NCBI GenBank assembly: GCA_025765615.1
Contig: JAIVFJ010000162.1
Span: 62,001 to 126,000, forward strand
Origin: Zopfochytrium polystomum
Lineage: Eukaryota; Chytridiomycota; Chytridiomycetes; Chytridiales; Chytridiaceae
DNA length: 64,000 bases
Direction: 5' to 3'
Part shown: one piece after another, positions 46,520 to 56,564 of the stretch
Layout: every line of letters begins with the position of its first letter
Position numbering within the stretch: position 1 is the stretch's first letter
The notes under the pieces: generated by a model
Told to the model about the DNA's origin: nothing
The model's input: the letters and a program-made list of their open reading frames with translations, nothing else
The model's database searches: none
Program-made: the position numbers and the translations under genes

Positions 46520-48681
46520 CCTCTCTCTCTCACTCACTCACTCACCGACAAACTCACACACACTTTCTCCTCTACTTTGCAGCAAAGAACGCGGCGCCGA
46601 CGATGCGGTCGCGCGGTTTGAGCAAGCGAAGCGCGAGGGTGAAGAGCGGCGGCGCGCGCAAGCGGCTGAAGAGCTGCGGCGGCGAGAACGCGAGGCGTTC
46701 GACAAGGCGCTAGCGGCAAAGGCGCGGTTAGAGCGGGAAGCCGAGCAGAAGACGGTTCGTTCTGTTTGGTTCGCTTTTACTTGGTTGGGTTGCATGGTTC
46801 TTTCCCCTTATTTTTTCTATGTGGCCTTTTAAGCTTTTTCCACACATGGCTGCTTCGCCTTCCTGCGCTTTTTTCCTGCTCTACTCCCACCGCATTCCTG
46901 TATTTAACCAACATTGAAACCTGTCACCTCACCTGCCTCTACCAAACCACCATCACACACACCCAAACACCAATTCAGAAAGCAGAGGCGCTGAAGCGGT
47001 CGCAGCTGGAACAGGAGCGGCTACGGAAGGTCCAAGACCAGGAGCGCACACTGCAAGAGTTTGAGCGGCGGAAGCGTGAGGCCGCCGAGCTGCAGGAGCG
47101 CGCACGGCTCGAGGCGGAGCAGCGTCGCGAAGCAGAGGCTTTTGCCCGAATGGAGGAGGCGAGAAGGAAGGCTGCCGAGGAAGAGGTGAGGAATCCGAAT
47201 TGTCTCGAAGAGTGGAGGCGTGGGGGAAGAAGGCGGTGGGGAGCGTCGGCAAAGCACTTTATTCACGCTTGTTTTGTTTGGACAATCGCGGCGTTCGCAT
47301 GAACGGACAGACTCGGAAAAAAGCTGCGGAAGGCTCTCGCAGGATGGAGGAGGAGCGTATCCGGCAGGAAAAGCTTCGCAAGCAGCAAGCAGCCCTGGCA
47401 AAATTTGAGGAGGAGCAGAAAATCAAAGTATGCGCGTATGAATATCCCTCGTGTTCGTCCTAAAATCCCATACTTTATCCCCCCTGTAACGCACAGGCTA
47501 TGAGTCCAGCCGCCCGCGAAGCGTATCTGGCCGAAAAGGCTGCTGAGCAAAGAGCTCGCGAGCAAACAGCCCAGGTGGAGGAACTGCGTAAGATTGACAT
47601 TACCCCAAAGCAAGCTGTTCTCGCAGAAACCGCTTCCACATCAACAAAGGACGATGCCACACACGCCAAAGCCGATTCAGACGACGCCAATGTCGAGACA
47701 CCCATCTCCCACAGCTCCCAACAGTCACCTCATCCGACCGACCAGATGCATCTCGATGCGCACGCAAAGGCCGCGCCGTCGGCGGTCCTGCACGCGTCCG
47801 CCGCGAAGCAAACGCCTCCTCCGACGCCACCTCCACAGCCTTCTCCCCAACCTTCCCCCCAAGTTCGAGGCCCGAGCGTCGCCGTCAACGATGATGTCGC
47901 TTTTCCCCGCAACCCTAGAGAGACCGCAGTGCTACCGTCGCCGTCGACGCCACCGCCCGCACAACCCGCACCATTTACTTTGCACCAGGAGGCTCCCGCG
48001 CCGGTTATCGCACCAGTACCGGCGCCTGCGTCCCTTGTGCCAAAGAATGACGGAGCGGCCAGCGCAGGGAACGGTGCCCGTTTGACTGCGCAGGGCAGGG
48101 ATCAGCAAACTCCACTTTTATCCGAGTTGGCGGCAGCGGCAGCGGCGGCGATGGTGGCTGTAGGAACGACCGAGGAGCTGTATCGGCCCACACCGTCGTC
48201 GAACGGCCGCTTTGCGGGCAACGCGAAAGGAACGCCTGGGACGCCGCCTCGAGCTCCCGCGCCGGGTCAGCCGCGTTCATTTTCTTCGTCCGCCGCCACC
48301 GCTACCACGATCACGACCAGTATCAACCCAACCTCTACCGTGCCGACAACGACGACGACGGCGACGCCCGCGAACGGCAACGCGATCGCCGAGGAGCTGT
48401 TCAGCTCGCCATTTTGGAGCGACGACGCCTCGCCGCCAAAGCTGTCGCTGGACCGGCTGCCTGCGATCGGGCGGTTCGTGATCCCAGCAGAGCCAAAGCT
48501 CGATGATGACGACGAGGTGGCGGCGGCGGCCGCCGCCGCCACCATGAATGCGAATAGGCGCAATTCGCGTCGTGGCGGCGACTGGCGGCGACGGCGCGGA
48601 ATGCGCGGGACCGTGGCTGTGCCTAGATCCGTGGATGAGGAGGAAAGGCGGGCGAAGGCGGCGTGCTGCACTATCCAGTAG
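46067..48681 (+). CDS. Coiled-coil protein with C-terminal CaaX-like box
   Basis: Multi-exon gene. Exon 1 (46067-46224) is Ser/Pro-rich. A second short exon starts at about 46405 after a CGCAG acceptor. Exons from 46583, about 46979, about 47325 and about 47499 form one long Glu/Arg/Lys/Ala-rich heptad region (FEQAKREGEERRRAQAAEEL, LERARLEAEQ-like, KLRKQQAALAKFEEEQ), clearly a coiled coil or single alpha-helix. The last exon is about 390 residues of Pro/Ala/Ser/Thr disorder with islands (LFSSPFWSDDASPPKLSLDR, RLPAIGRFVIP). It ends in a basic patch (RRGGDWRRRRGMRG) and ACCTIQ. Cys-Thr-Ile-Gln is a plausible farnesylation box with a neighbouring Cys for palmitoylation, so membrane attachment is inferred. 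Family not recognised. Confidence 0.7.
46480..46560. repeat. CA/CT microsatellite in an intron
   Basis: CA dinucleotide run (46483-46515) followed by CT and CACT units, inside an intron of the coiled-coil gene. Confidence 0.9.
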
Positions 48682-49435
48682 AGTCCCCTTCTCGCGCCCA
48701 CATTCTCCGCAGACACCCCCAGCATCAAACCGTCACACAACCTCTAACGAAAAAGAAAGAAGATACGAATGATGTCCCACAACCCCTTCCCCCCACATTT
48801 GACTGTGTGCAATCTGGTGCCTCTTGCTCTTCTTTTACTCCACCCCCCAATTTTTACCCGTCCTATCTTGCTTTGTGCGATTTTTAGTGTGCGATCCCGC
48901 CCCATTGTTCTATCGCTTCATACGACGCACACACTCCATACATCACCCAGTCTCTGGCCCCTCCAGATGCGGTTCTTCCACCCTGCCTGACTCTGTCCCA
49001 GGTTTGGTTGGTCCTTTTCCCCGCTCCGTCTTTCCTTCTTTCATGGCTTTTCTTTCTTTTCTTTTATTTTAGCTATTTTATTTCCAGCTTTTGTCTGATG
49101 CCATTTGCTCGTCGCTTCACCGACCGCCCCCGTCCTCCTGGTGCAACGTGAACCTTCATTTTTGCTAATCGCCTTCTCCCCTCCCCTCATTTTTCTTTCT
49201 TCAAGGATGATCTCATCATGACACCACGCCCCTCCCCTTTCTTGTACGAGCAGAAAAAAAAAAAAAGAAGAAAAAAAAGGAAGCGAAGGAAACCAAGAAG
49301 ATGACGATGCAAGAGGAGGAAAACCAAACCAAACCAAACAAAACAAAAAAAAGTGCGAGACATAAATAAAAACCGGGGTTGGTTCATTGCATTTTCAAGA
49401 ATGGGCGGGCAAAAAGCAAATCCAGATATTGTTTC
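48682..49435. other. Intergenic, no gene recognised
   Basis: 3' flank of the coiled-coil gene, pyrimidine-rich then A-rich (49254-49280), with a CCAAACCAAAC stretch at 49322-49340. Its right end carries the left copy (GTTTC, 49431-49435) of the retrotransposon target-site duplication. Confidence 0.5.
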
Positions 49436-49586
49436 TGTTGAAATCCGACAGTGTCGAGTGTGATCTCGACGACGATGTGATCGCAATCTCAGGTCGCTCG
49501 TGTGGTCGCAGGAAAGGGCGTGACAAGTCAAGTTTTTTTTCTTCTGTTGATTCTTCCATTTTCTCTCGCGAGGGCATATTCCAACA
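49436..49586 (-). repeat. 3' LTR of the copia element
   Basis: 151 bp beginning TGTTGAAATCC and ending CATATTCCAACA as read on the + strand. It differs from the other LTR at three positions. Confidence 0.96.
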
Positions 49587-49595
49587 CTCCCCCTT
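49587..49595 (-). other. Polypurine tract
   Basis: AAGGGGGAG on the coding strand, directly next to the 3' LTR, where plus-strand DNA synthesis is primed. Confidence 0.75.
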
Positions 49596-49852
49596 GCACG
49601 AGCGCCTTTAAAAGCAAAACTACCTCAAAGAAAGGAACTGAGTGAGAGAATTTAAAACGCCACTGCCCAGGTGAAAAACCCAAACCAATTGACCGATCTG
49701 GGAAAACCGTAGCAGGGTAAGGAAAGGAAACGTATCAGGAAGGCGCTGCTGAGGAGAGTACTGCAAAAAGGTAGGGATAACAAAAGGGTGCCCAAAACAG
49801 CAAAATGAAAGAAGGAAAATCTAACCGGTGCCCCACCCTGGGGCCTAACCCA

Positions 49853-51982
49853 CTACTTTACCCTTGCGCGCCATGTGCGCCCTCCATGCAGCACCATGCG
49901 CTGCATTCTTCTCCTTGTCCTTGGTCTGTTTCTGAAGGAAGTGATCTTCGCGGCGTTTGTCCTAATTGTTCGTACATGCTCAATCAACTTGTTATTTTCG
50001 GCTGGTCCCTTGCTCGAGTCAACAAGTCCAAGTAGTATTCGGCCTTCGAAAACCATATCGTGTCCATGTGGCTTGGTGAGGAGATCAGCAAGCTGATCAA
50101 AGGAGGGGACGTGATCAACCTGCACAAGACCTTCCTCAACAAGCAACCGGATGTGGTGGTAGCGAAGTCGAATGTGCTTGGAGCGGTCTGTATGAAGATC
50201 GTTCACCGTCATATGGATTGTTGGTGTGTTGTCCTCATAAGCAGTCAGTGGTAGCTTGAGGGGCATCTTGACTGACAGGTGAAGGTTGTTGATAGCCTCA
50301 AGCTCCCGACCAAGTTCACTGAGGGCAATATACTCTGCTGCTGTTGATGATGTGGGGATCGTTGATGAACGCGTCGACTTCCACCCAATTGCTCCCCCTG
50401 CTAGCAGCACAAGGTATGCTATCTGCGAGCGAGAGTCATGGCGGGAGTTGAATGATGCATCCGCGTATCCAACAGGTTGAGGGTTGCTGTCTGCACTGTA
50501 GCGAAGTCCAACTGTGGCGGTGGCCTTGACATACCCAACAACATCCAACAGCTCATGCCAATGCCGTCTGCATGGATCCTGGGCAAAGGAGCCAAGTAGA
50601 CTGACACTGAGTGCAAGGTCTGGTCTGGTTGATGTCGCTGCGTAGTTGAGGCTGCCAATCACACGGAGATACTCAGTGCTGTTGACACTCTCTTCGTCAG
50701 GGTCGATAGATTCTGGAACGCGAGGGGTGAGCTTCGAGGTAGTCTTAAGTGGTGCGCCTCGAGGCCTCACAGCGCCGTGTTCAGCCTCAAAGCGAGATAG
50801 GAAGTTTCGGATGAAGTTAGCTTGGTGAATGATTGTGAAGTTTGAATCACGGATAACTTCCATTGAGAGAACGTAGGTGAGCTTCCCAAGCTCCCGAAGC
50901 TTGAACTCCCCCTTGAGGTCAGCAATCGCATCCTTGATAGCAGCAGTGTGACCGAACAAGGGGAGGTCATCAACATAGGTGAGGATGAAGCAAATTCCAT
51001 GCTGGTTCTGTCGCCAGAACAAGCATGGGTCCGCCCGACTCTGCTGGAATCCCTTCGACCGTAGGTGTGCTGCAAGGCACAGGTACCAAGTCCGACCTGA
51101 TTGCTTCAGCCCGTATAATCCCTTCCGGAGTAACCAAACCATTCCAGGGAGGATTGGTACACCAGATGGCGGCGCCATGAAGATGGCAACATCGAGTATT
51201 CCGTACAGGTAGGCTGAGGAGATGTCGATCATCTCCATGTCCCAGCCATACAGGGTGCTGAGGGCAATCATCCATTGGAGAGTGTTACCTCGAATTACCG
51301 GCGAGTATGTCAGGGTGAAGTCAACGCCGGGCTGCTGCGTGAAACCTCAAGCAACAAGTCTCGCGTGAAATCGTTCGATGGTGCCGTCGGGTTTGAACTT
51401 CAGCTTGTATACCCACTTGCAACTCACAATGTTTGTGTTGGGTGGAGCTGTGGCTTCGATGAATACGCCCATGCTGCGGAGCATGCTCAGTTCGTACTCT
51501 TCAGCCTCCCTCCACTCTTTGGCAAAGGGTGAAGCCATGGCCTCCTCGTGCGTCAGCGGATCCTTGTATGTGTCAGGTGACACTCGAACTGTGTTGGAGT
51601 TGACATTGAAAGCGAAGAGTGGTCTGTCTTCGTTGTCTGAGTCTGACATGTACACAGATTGATCGTCGTTGTCGTCAGAGTCCTCATATGGTCCGCATGC
51701 AAATAACGCATCTGGCACGTCAGGAGCACTCTCAGCAGCAGGTGGGTCACTTGGCATGGCTGGTTCCGCCGCATCACTGGGCCTTCCACCCCTAGCGATG
51801 TGAGTGTCCCAGGCTCGCGTGGGCGCAGAGCCCCACCCCATGGGGCTCTCACCATCCACGGCCACCAGAACCTCTGCGCTGGGCTGAGATGCCACGTCTA
51901 CAAAGCCGCTGGGCCCACTGCCCCTAGCGCCGCTGGAAGGACGGTCCCCAACCACACCAGTGGTGCCCTGTGCTACGGCTCC
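49853..51982 (-). CDS. Retrotransposon pol, reverse transcriptase and RNase H part (interrupted by a TGA)
   Basis: From the proposed intron acceptor (51983/51982) the frame encodes an acidic linker, then the RT fingers (WREAEEYELSMLRSMGVFIE, SCKWVYKLKFKPDGTIERF). A TGA at 51347-51349 follows HARLVA, exactly where copia elements have Lys/Arg before GFTQ. The same frame continues through the palm (DMEMIDISSAYLYGILDVAI), the catalytic LTYVDDLPLFG (near 50960), then RNase H (YADASFNSR, STAAEYIALSELGRELEAI) and the end motif DHVPSFDQLADLLTKP. The stop is at 49853. The first Asp of the RT triad (DISSAYL) and the YVDD are intact; only the TGA breaks the frame. Confidence 0.92.
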
Positions 51983-52098
51983 CTGCATGTGTGATGGTTT
52001 TGGTGGGATGAGGTTGTGTTAATTGTTTTGATGTGTTTTGAAGAGGTAAAGGGTATAGAGAATTGTTTGTTAGTATGGTGAATCTCAGGGTTACTCAC
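51983..52098 (-). other. Putative spliceosomal intron inside retrotransposon pol
   Basis: 116 nt, donor CTG|GTGAGTAAC, acceptor CACATGCAG|GGAGCC, with possible branch sites ATTAAC and TACTAAC. Both boundaries are phase 0, so removal joins the integrase frame (ending NNQL) to the reverse-transcriptase frame (starting GAVAQGTTG). Its length is not a multiple of three, which is why the two frames differ. Read unspliced, integrase would stop 8-10 nt past the acceptor (51973). Confidence 0.55.
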
Positions 52099-53554
52099 CA
52101 GTTGGTTGTTGGTTGGGTTCTTTCTTGGTCGTCCACGTTTCTTCTTTGGTGGTGGTAGGTCAGGGTCAATGCTGGGGGCCACTACTGTTTCTGGTGATGC
52201 AGTTTGTGGTGGTGGTTCAGGCAGTGGCTCTGCAGGTGGTGGTTGTTGTGGAGCTAGTGACAACTTTGGTGGTCGCCCCTGCTTCTTCGGTGTTGGCACT
52301 GTCTGTGCTTTGTCGTGCCCCACCTTCTGCTGCTGCTTCTGCACTTTTTGCTGCAGTGCCTGCTGGAGAATCTGCTCTGCATGAATGACTGATTGGACTG
52401 CCTTTTCACATGCTGGGTGACTGAGGTCTGAAAGTGGTGGGAGGTTAACGCTGATGCTCTCAATCCCCCCCCTCACAGCGTGAACCCCAGTAAAAGGAGG
52501 GAACTTGTCTTCAAAGAAGACAATGTCATGGTAGCGCTGGTAGATGATGCGCTGCTCTTGGAGCTCCCACAACACTGAAACTGATCGTGAAACAGAGCCG
52601 AGGTAGACAGCTGGACGGCCCTTGGGGTCAAGTTTCTTGCGAAGAGTTGGGCTGACCCGGTAGAAGCACTTGGAACCAAAAGTGCAAAAGTGGCTAACTT
52701 GTGGAGGTACGTGGTGCCGGCCCTCATGCGGTGAGAAGATGCCTCGCTGTACATTTGGGAGGCAGTTCTTGATCTGCGAGGCTTGCCGATACGCATAGCT
52801 CCAAAAGGTGAGAGGAACATTGGGGGCGCCAAGGAGAAGAGAGCGAGTCATATCCGTCACAATCTGGATGTGGCGTTCTGCAACCGAATTCATCTGCGGG
52901 GTTCGCGATGGCGAAGGTTTGAGCTGAATGCCACGCGAATCGCAGAAAGACTTGAACGTCTGGTTGAAGTTTTCTTTTCCTCGATCCAGGCGGATGATCT
53001 GGATTTTTCGTCCCTCAGTTTTCTCAAGGAAAAGGATTAACTTAATAAGGAATGGTAAGGCGTCGCTCTTTCGGGGGATGGGCTCATTCCATGAATAGCG
53101 GGTGCTCTCGCAAACAACAGTGACTGCGTAGTTGCAGCCGTCAAAGGAGGTGATGGGGATTGAATTGACATCAACGTTGAGGGTGTGTGCGAAGGGAATT
53201 GGCTCATCAGGACGGGCTGTGAAATTCTTCTGGCGCATCTTGGCTGCAACGCAGATCTCGCACTTGGGGATGTGAGAGGTGTTGAGTAGTGGAAGGTCTG
53301 CTGTCGTTCGGTGGTGAAGCATGTAGCCAAGGCGCTGGAAGCTGACATGACCCAGTGCGCGATGCAGCCGCTCAACCTCAGCGATGCGAAGTTGTTCTGC
53401 TTTGGTAGCGACTGGTGATGGGCCGTCAGGTGATGGAAAGGTCTCCTGATGAACCATTGCAATGGTAGCAGCAGCTGTGTGACTGAGTCGATGAAGCTTT
53501 GAATTCTTGGTGACGAGGAAGTGAAGTCCTGAGTGTTTGACACAGCGGCCAATG
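52099..53554 (-). CDS. Retrotransposon pol, integrase part with AT-hooks
   Basis: GAG-pre-integrase zinc-binding HHCC (RLHRALGHVSFQRLGY, MLHHRT, CEICVAAK) is followed by the retroviral integrase core. The catalytic acidic residues are Asp in NVDVNSI, Asp in IRLDRGKENF and Glu in NSVAERHIQI. The copia C-terminal region (FGSKCFYRV, KGRPAVYLGS, YQRYHDIVFFED) follows, then a Gln/Pro-rich tail with two AT-hook-like motifs, QGRPPKL (near 52270) and KKKRGRPRKNP (near 52135). The frame differs by one base from the upstream protease frame; the break is near a run of four C (coding strand) at about 53553-53557. Confidence 0.93.
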
Positions 53555-53989
53555 GGGACTTGTCACTAGTTTTCAAGATAACACCAGGGCGGCCTTTGAA
53601 CTTAGAAAAGAAAAACTTCCCATCTTCTTGAAGGTCGTTTGTGGCGAGGAGACTGTAAAGAGCGCTTGGAGCGTAGCAGGCTTCCTTGATTACAATCTCC
53701 ACACCGTTTGGGAGAGGGATTCTTGCTGGTCCAACGCCTTTGATTTTGAGTGGGATGGAGTCTTTGTCAATGGTTCCAACAGACGAGGTGCGTTCGGTGT
53801 AGGATGTAAAAAGGTGAGCGTCTTTGAGAATAGTCTTGACACAGCCAGAGTCGACAACGATGGGTGGTTCCTTGAACATGGTGGGTGACGATGATGAAAG
53901 GGCGAGGTGTTTGGGGATATGAGGTGCTGGTTGGAAGTTAGAGGTCTGCTTTCGACGTGCCCGAGGTGGGTGCCTCAGGCCAACTAAAA
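53555..53989 (-). CDS. Retrotransposon protease region of pol
   Basis: Aspartic protease with the active-site motif IVVDSGCVKTIL near the ATG at 53879, followed by GVGPARIPLPNGVEI and ACYAPSALYSLLATNDL. The frame is open upstream of that ATG all the way to the gag stop (53984-53986), so a -1 ribosomal shift on the T5 run would fuse it to gag without needing its own start. The C-terminal end merges into integrase across a one-base frame change. Confidence 0.85.
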
Positions 53990-55306
53990 ATCCGAATACT
54001 CCCCAGGGTCGCTCCTGCCAGTCTCGCTATCGTCAATAGATGGCACGTCACTGGTGCTGCCTGTGGCGATAAGTGCGACTGGCTCGTCCCGTTTCCTCAT
54101 GATGCAGTGTTTTGCAAAGTGGTTCTCCTTCCCACAATGGTGACATAGCACTGATTTCCCCAGTGGCGCAACTCCTTGTCGCTGATCCTGAGCTGTAGCG
54201 CCTGGGGTGTTGGCCTCAGGCGCTGCGCCATGTGCAGCTCGATTTTCTGCTCGTCTCTGAGTTCGGGAGGTGTGGTGTCCACGTCGCTCAGAATGCCGTT
54301 CTGCATGCCGTTCTGCATGCCGTTCTCTACCCTGTTGCCCAGCGCGGCCACCCCGGCCATGGCGGCGCCCACCACGGATCTCTCTGCCTTGGTGGTGTCG
54401 CTCAGCCTGGTGGGAGCGCCTTTGCTCTGGGCGGTCATGGAAATTGCTAAGTAGTGCAGCCTCATTGACTGGCTCTGCTAGTGGTGCGACAGTTGGTCCT
54501 CTAGGTTTGTTGCGGGCTTCCATAGTCTTGAGGAAGGCAAAGAGGGCAGTCATGTCTGTGATGGTGTTGTTGTCCACTCGAGATAGACAGTTCTCAGTTC
54601 GAATGTGCCAGTACTCTTCGTCCTCTAAACATTCTGTCAGTTGATCCACCATTGACTCAAACTTCAGCATTTCGTTGATTTTGCCTAAGACACCCCTGGG
54701 GGCAAGGCTCCTGACTTCGGCTAGGTCTCTATAGTGCTTCTCAAATATAGGTTGAAAATCAGCAATCTTCCCCCCCGGTTCAATCTTGAGGGCAGCAATC
54801 TTGCGAATCATTGCACGCGCCTGTGCTTCGTCAATGCGTCCAATCTTCCTCTTGAGTTCTTCAAGTGCCTGAAAGACAAACTTAATACCACTGATTTTAT
54901 GTTCAAGAGTCTCGCTTATGTGGTTGTAGATGTGCAGCATCCCGGCCCGATTTTGGTCATAGGTTCCTGGGAAGATGTTTGCGTCATCGCTAAATGTCCA
55001 GTAGCCAACATATTCTGGGTTGTTTGGGACGTACTCGTGGGTGATATGCATGACTTCCCATTCGTTATATCCAGCTGGGGGGTTTGCTGACCAGAACTTG
55101 AAGTGCTCAGGAACGGCAGGAATCGCGGCGGTTGTGTCTGTAGCGGGAACTGCTGGGACAGCAGCAACTTTGTGCGCAAGTCGGACACAGACAGCAGCAC
55201 TTGCTTGCTTACTGGCAAAATGCCCTTCCACATAGTCCATCCATCTTGTGAAGTTGACAGGGTTGACTAGCTGATGGTGCAGGAGCTTCACACTTGGCTC
55301 GCTCAT
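53984..55306 (-). CDS. Retrotransposon gag
   Basis: 440 residues from the ATG at 55306 (MSEPSVKLLHHQLVNP). The capsid-like part includes FTRWMDYVEGHFASKQ and an alpha-helical core (ALEELKRKIGRIDEAQARAM). The nucleocapsid part is Arg/His/Gly-rich with a HAER tandem repeat (54295-54330), then a CCHC zinc knuckle CHHCGKENHFAKHC (near 54147-54106). It ends GEYSDF with TAG. The upstream in-frame TTG extension to 55501 is unlikely to be used. Confidence 0.9.
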   Translation of the reverse strand: MSEPSVKLLHHQLVNPVNFTRWMDYVEGHFASKQASAAVCVRLAHKVAAVPAVPATDTTAAIPAVPEHFKFWSANPPAGYNEWEVMHITHEYVPNNPEYVGYWTFSDDANIFPGTYDQNRAGMLHIYNHISETLEHKISGIKFVFQALEELKRKIGRIDEAQARAMIRKIAALKIEPGGKIADFQPIFEKHYRDLAEVRSLAPRGVLGKINEMLKFESMVDQLTECLEDEEYWHIRTENCLSRVDNNTITDMTALFAFLKTMEARNKPRGPTVAPLAEPVNEAALLSNFHDRPEQRRSHQAERHHQGREIRGGRRHGRGGRAGQQGRERHAERHAERHSERRGHHTSRTQRRAENRAAHGAAPEANTPGATAQDQRQGVAPLGKSVLCHHCGKENHFAKHCIMRKRDEPVALIATGSTSDVPSIDDSETGRSDPGEYSDF

Positions 55307-55536
55307 CGCGTTAGGGGAGAACAAAGGTAACAGTTGGTGGGTAGGAATTGATAGTGATTGTGTGGAATTCAGTGTCGACGGCGTTGAGACCGATCGCAAT
55401 TGTGAAGGCTGGCAGTGGCTGTTTAGCTGACTGGTGAAGACGATCGCTTTCTCGACACGGTGGACAGCTTCAGTTCGATTCCTCGATCGACAGTCGCTCA
55501 ATCGCTTTTTGGGTAGCCTCCTTTAACGGTGGAGAA

Positions 55537-55551
55537 CTATCCCTCGTAAGG
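55537..55551 (-). promoter_or_regulatory. Presumed primer-binding site next to the 5' LTR
   Basis: Reverse-transcription primer sites lie immediately inside the 5' LTR. The coding-strand sequence here is CCTTACGAGGGATAG, which does not begin with TGG, the complement of a tRNA CCA end. On the + strand the segment contains CTCGTAA, one base from the CTCATAA loop of methionine tRNAs, so a half-tRNA primer as in Drosophila copia or Ty5 is possible. Confidence 0.35.
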
Positions 55552-55702
55552 TGTTGAAATCCGACAGTGTCGAGTGTGATCTCAACGACGATGTGATCGC
55601 AATCTCAGGTCGCTTGTGTGGTCGCAGGAAAGGGCGTGACAAGTCAAGTTTTTTTTCTTCTGTTGATTCTTCCATTTTCTCTTGCGAGGGCATATTCCAA
55701 CA
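55552..55702 (-). repeat. 5' LTR of the copia element
   Basis: 151 bp, same ends as the other LTR. Presumably holds the element's promoter. Confidence 0.96.
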
Positions 55703-55707
55703 GTTTC

Positions 55708-56564
<857 letters not shown>

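Larger units (their letters stand above)
49431..55707 (-). mobile_element. Complete Ty1/copia-type LTR retrotransposon with target-site duplication
   Basis: The element spans 49436-55702 (6267 bp) and is transcribed on the minus strand. Two 151-bp LTRs (TGTTG...CAACA) flank it, and both outer flanks carry the 5-bp duplication GTTTC (49431-49435, 55703-55707). A polypurine tract AAGGGGGAG abuts the 3' LTR (49587-49595). Domain order on the coding strand is gag with zinc knuckle, protease, integrase, reverse transcriptase, RNase H. Integrase before RT places it in Pseudoviridae-type (copia) elements. This copy carries at least one premature stop in RT and a frame change between protease and integrase, so it is probably not autonomous, although the LTRs are about 98% identical (148/151), indicating a recent insertion. 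Confidence 0.96.

Noticed and set aside
49436..49586. Left LTR as a solo LTR from a separate insertion
   Set aside because: Matching GTTTC duplications flank 49436 and 55702, the polypurine tract abuts it, and the internal coding region is continuous, so both LTRs belong to one element.
54270..54644. CATGCCGTTCTG repeats as a possible CRISPR-like or regulatory array
   Set aside because: They are three copies of a short unit encoding the HAER repeat within gag, with no spacers.
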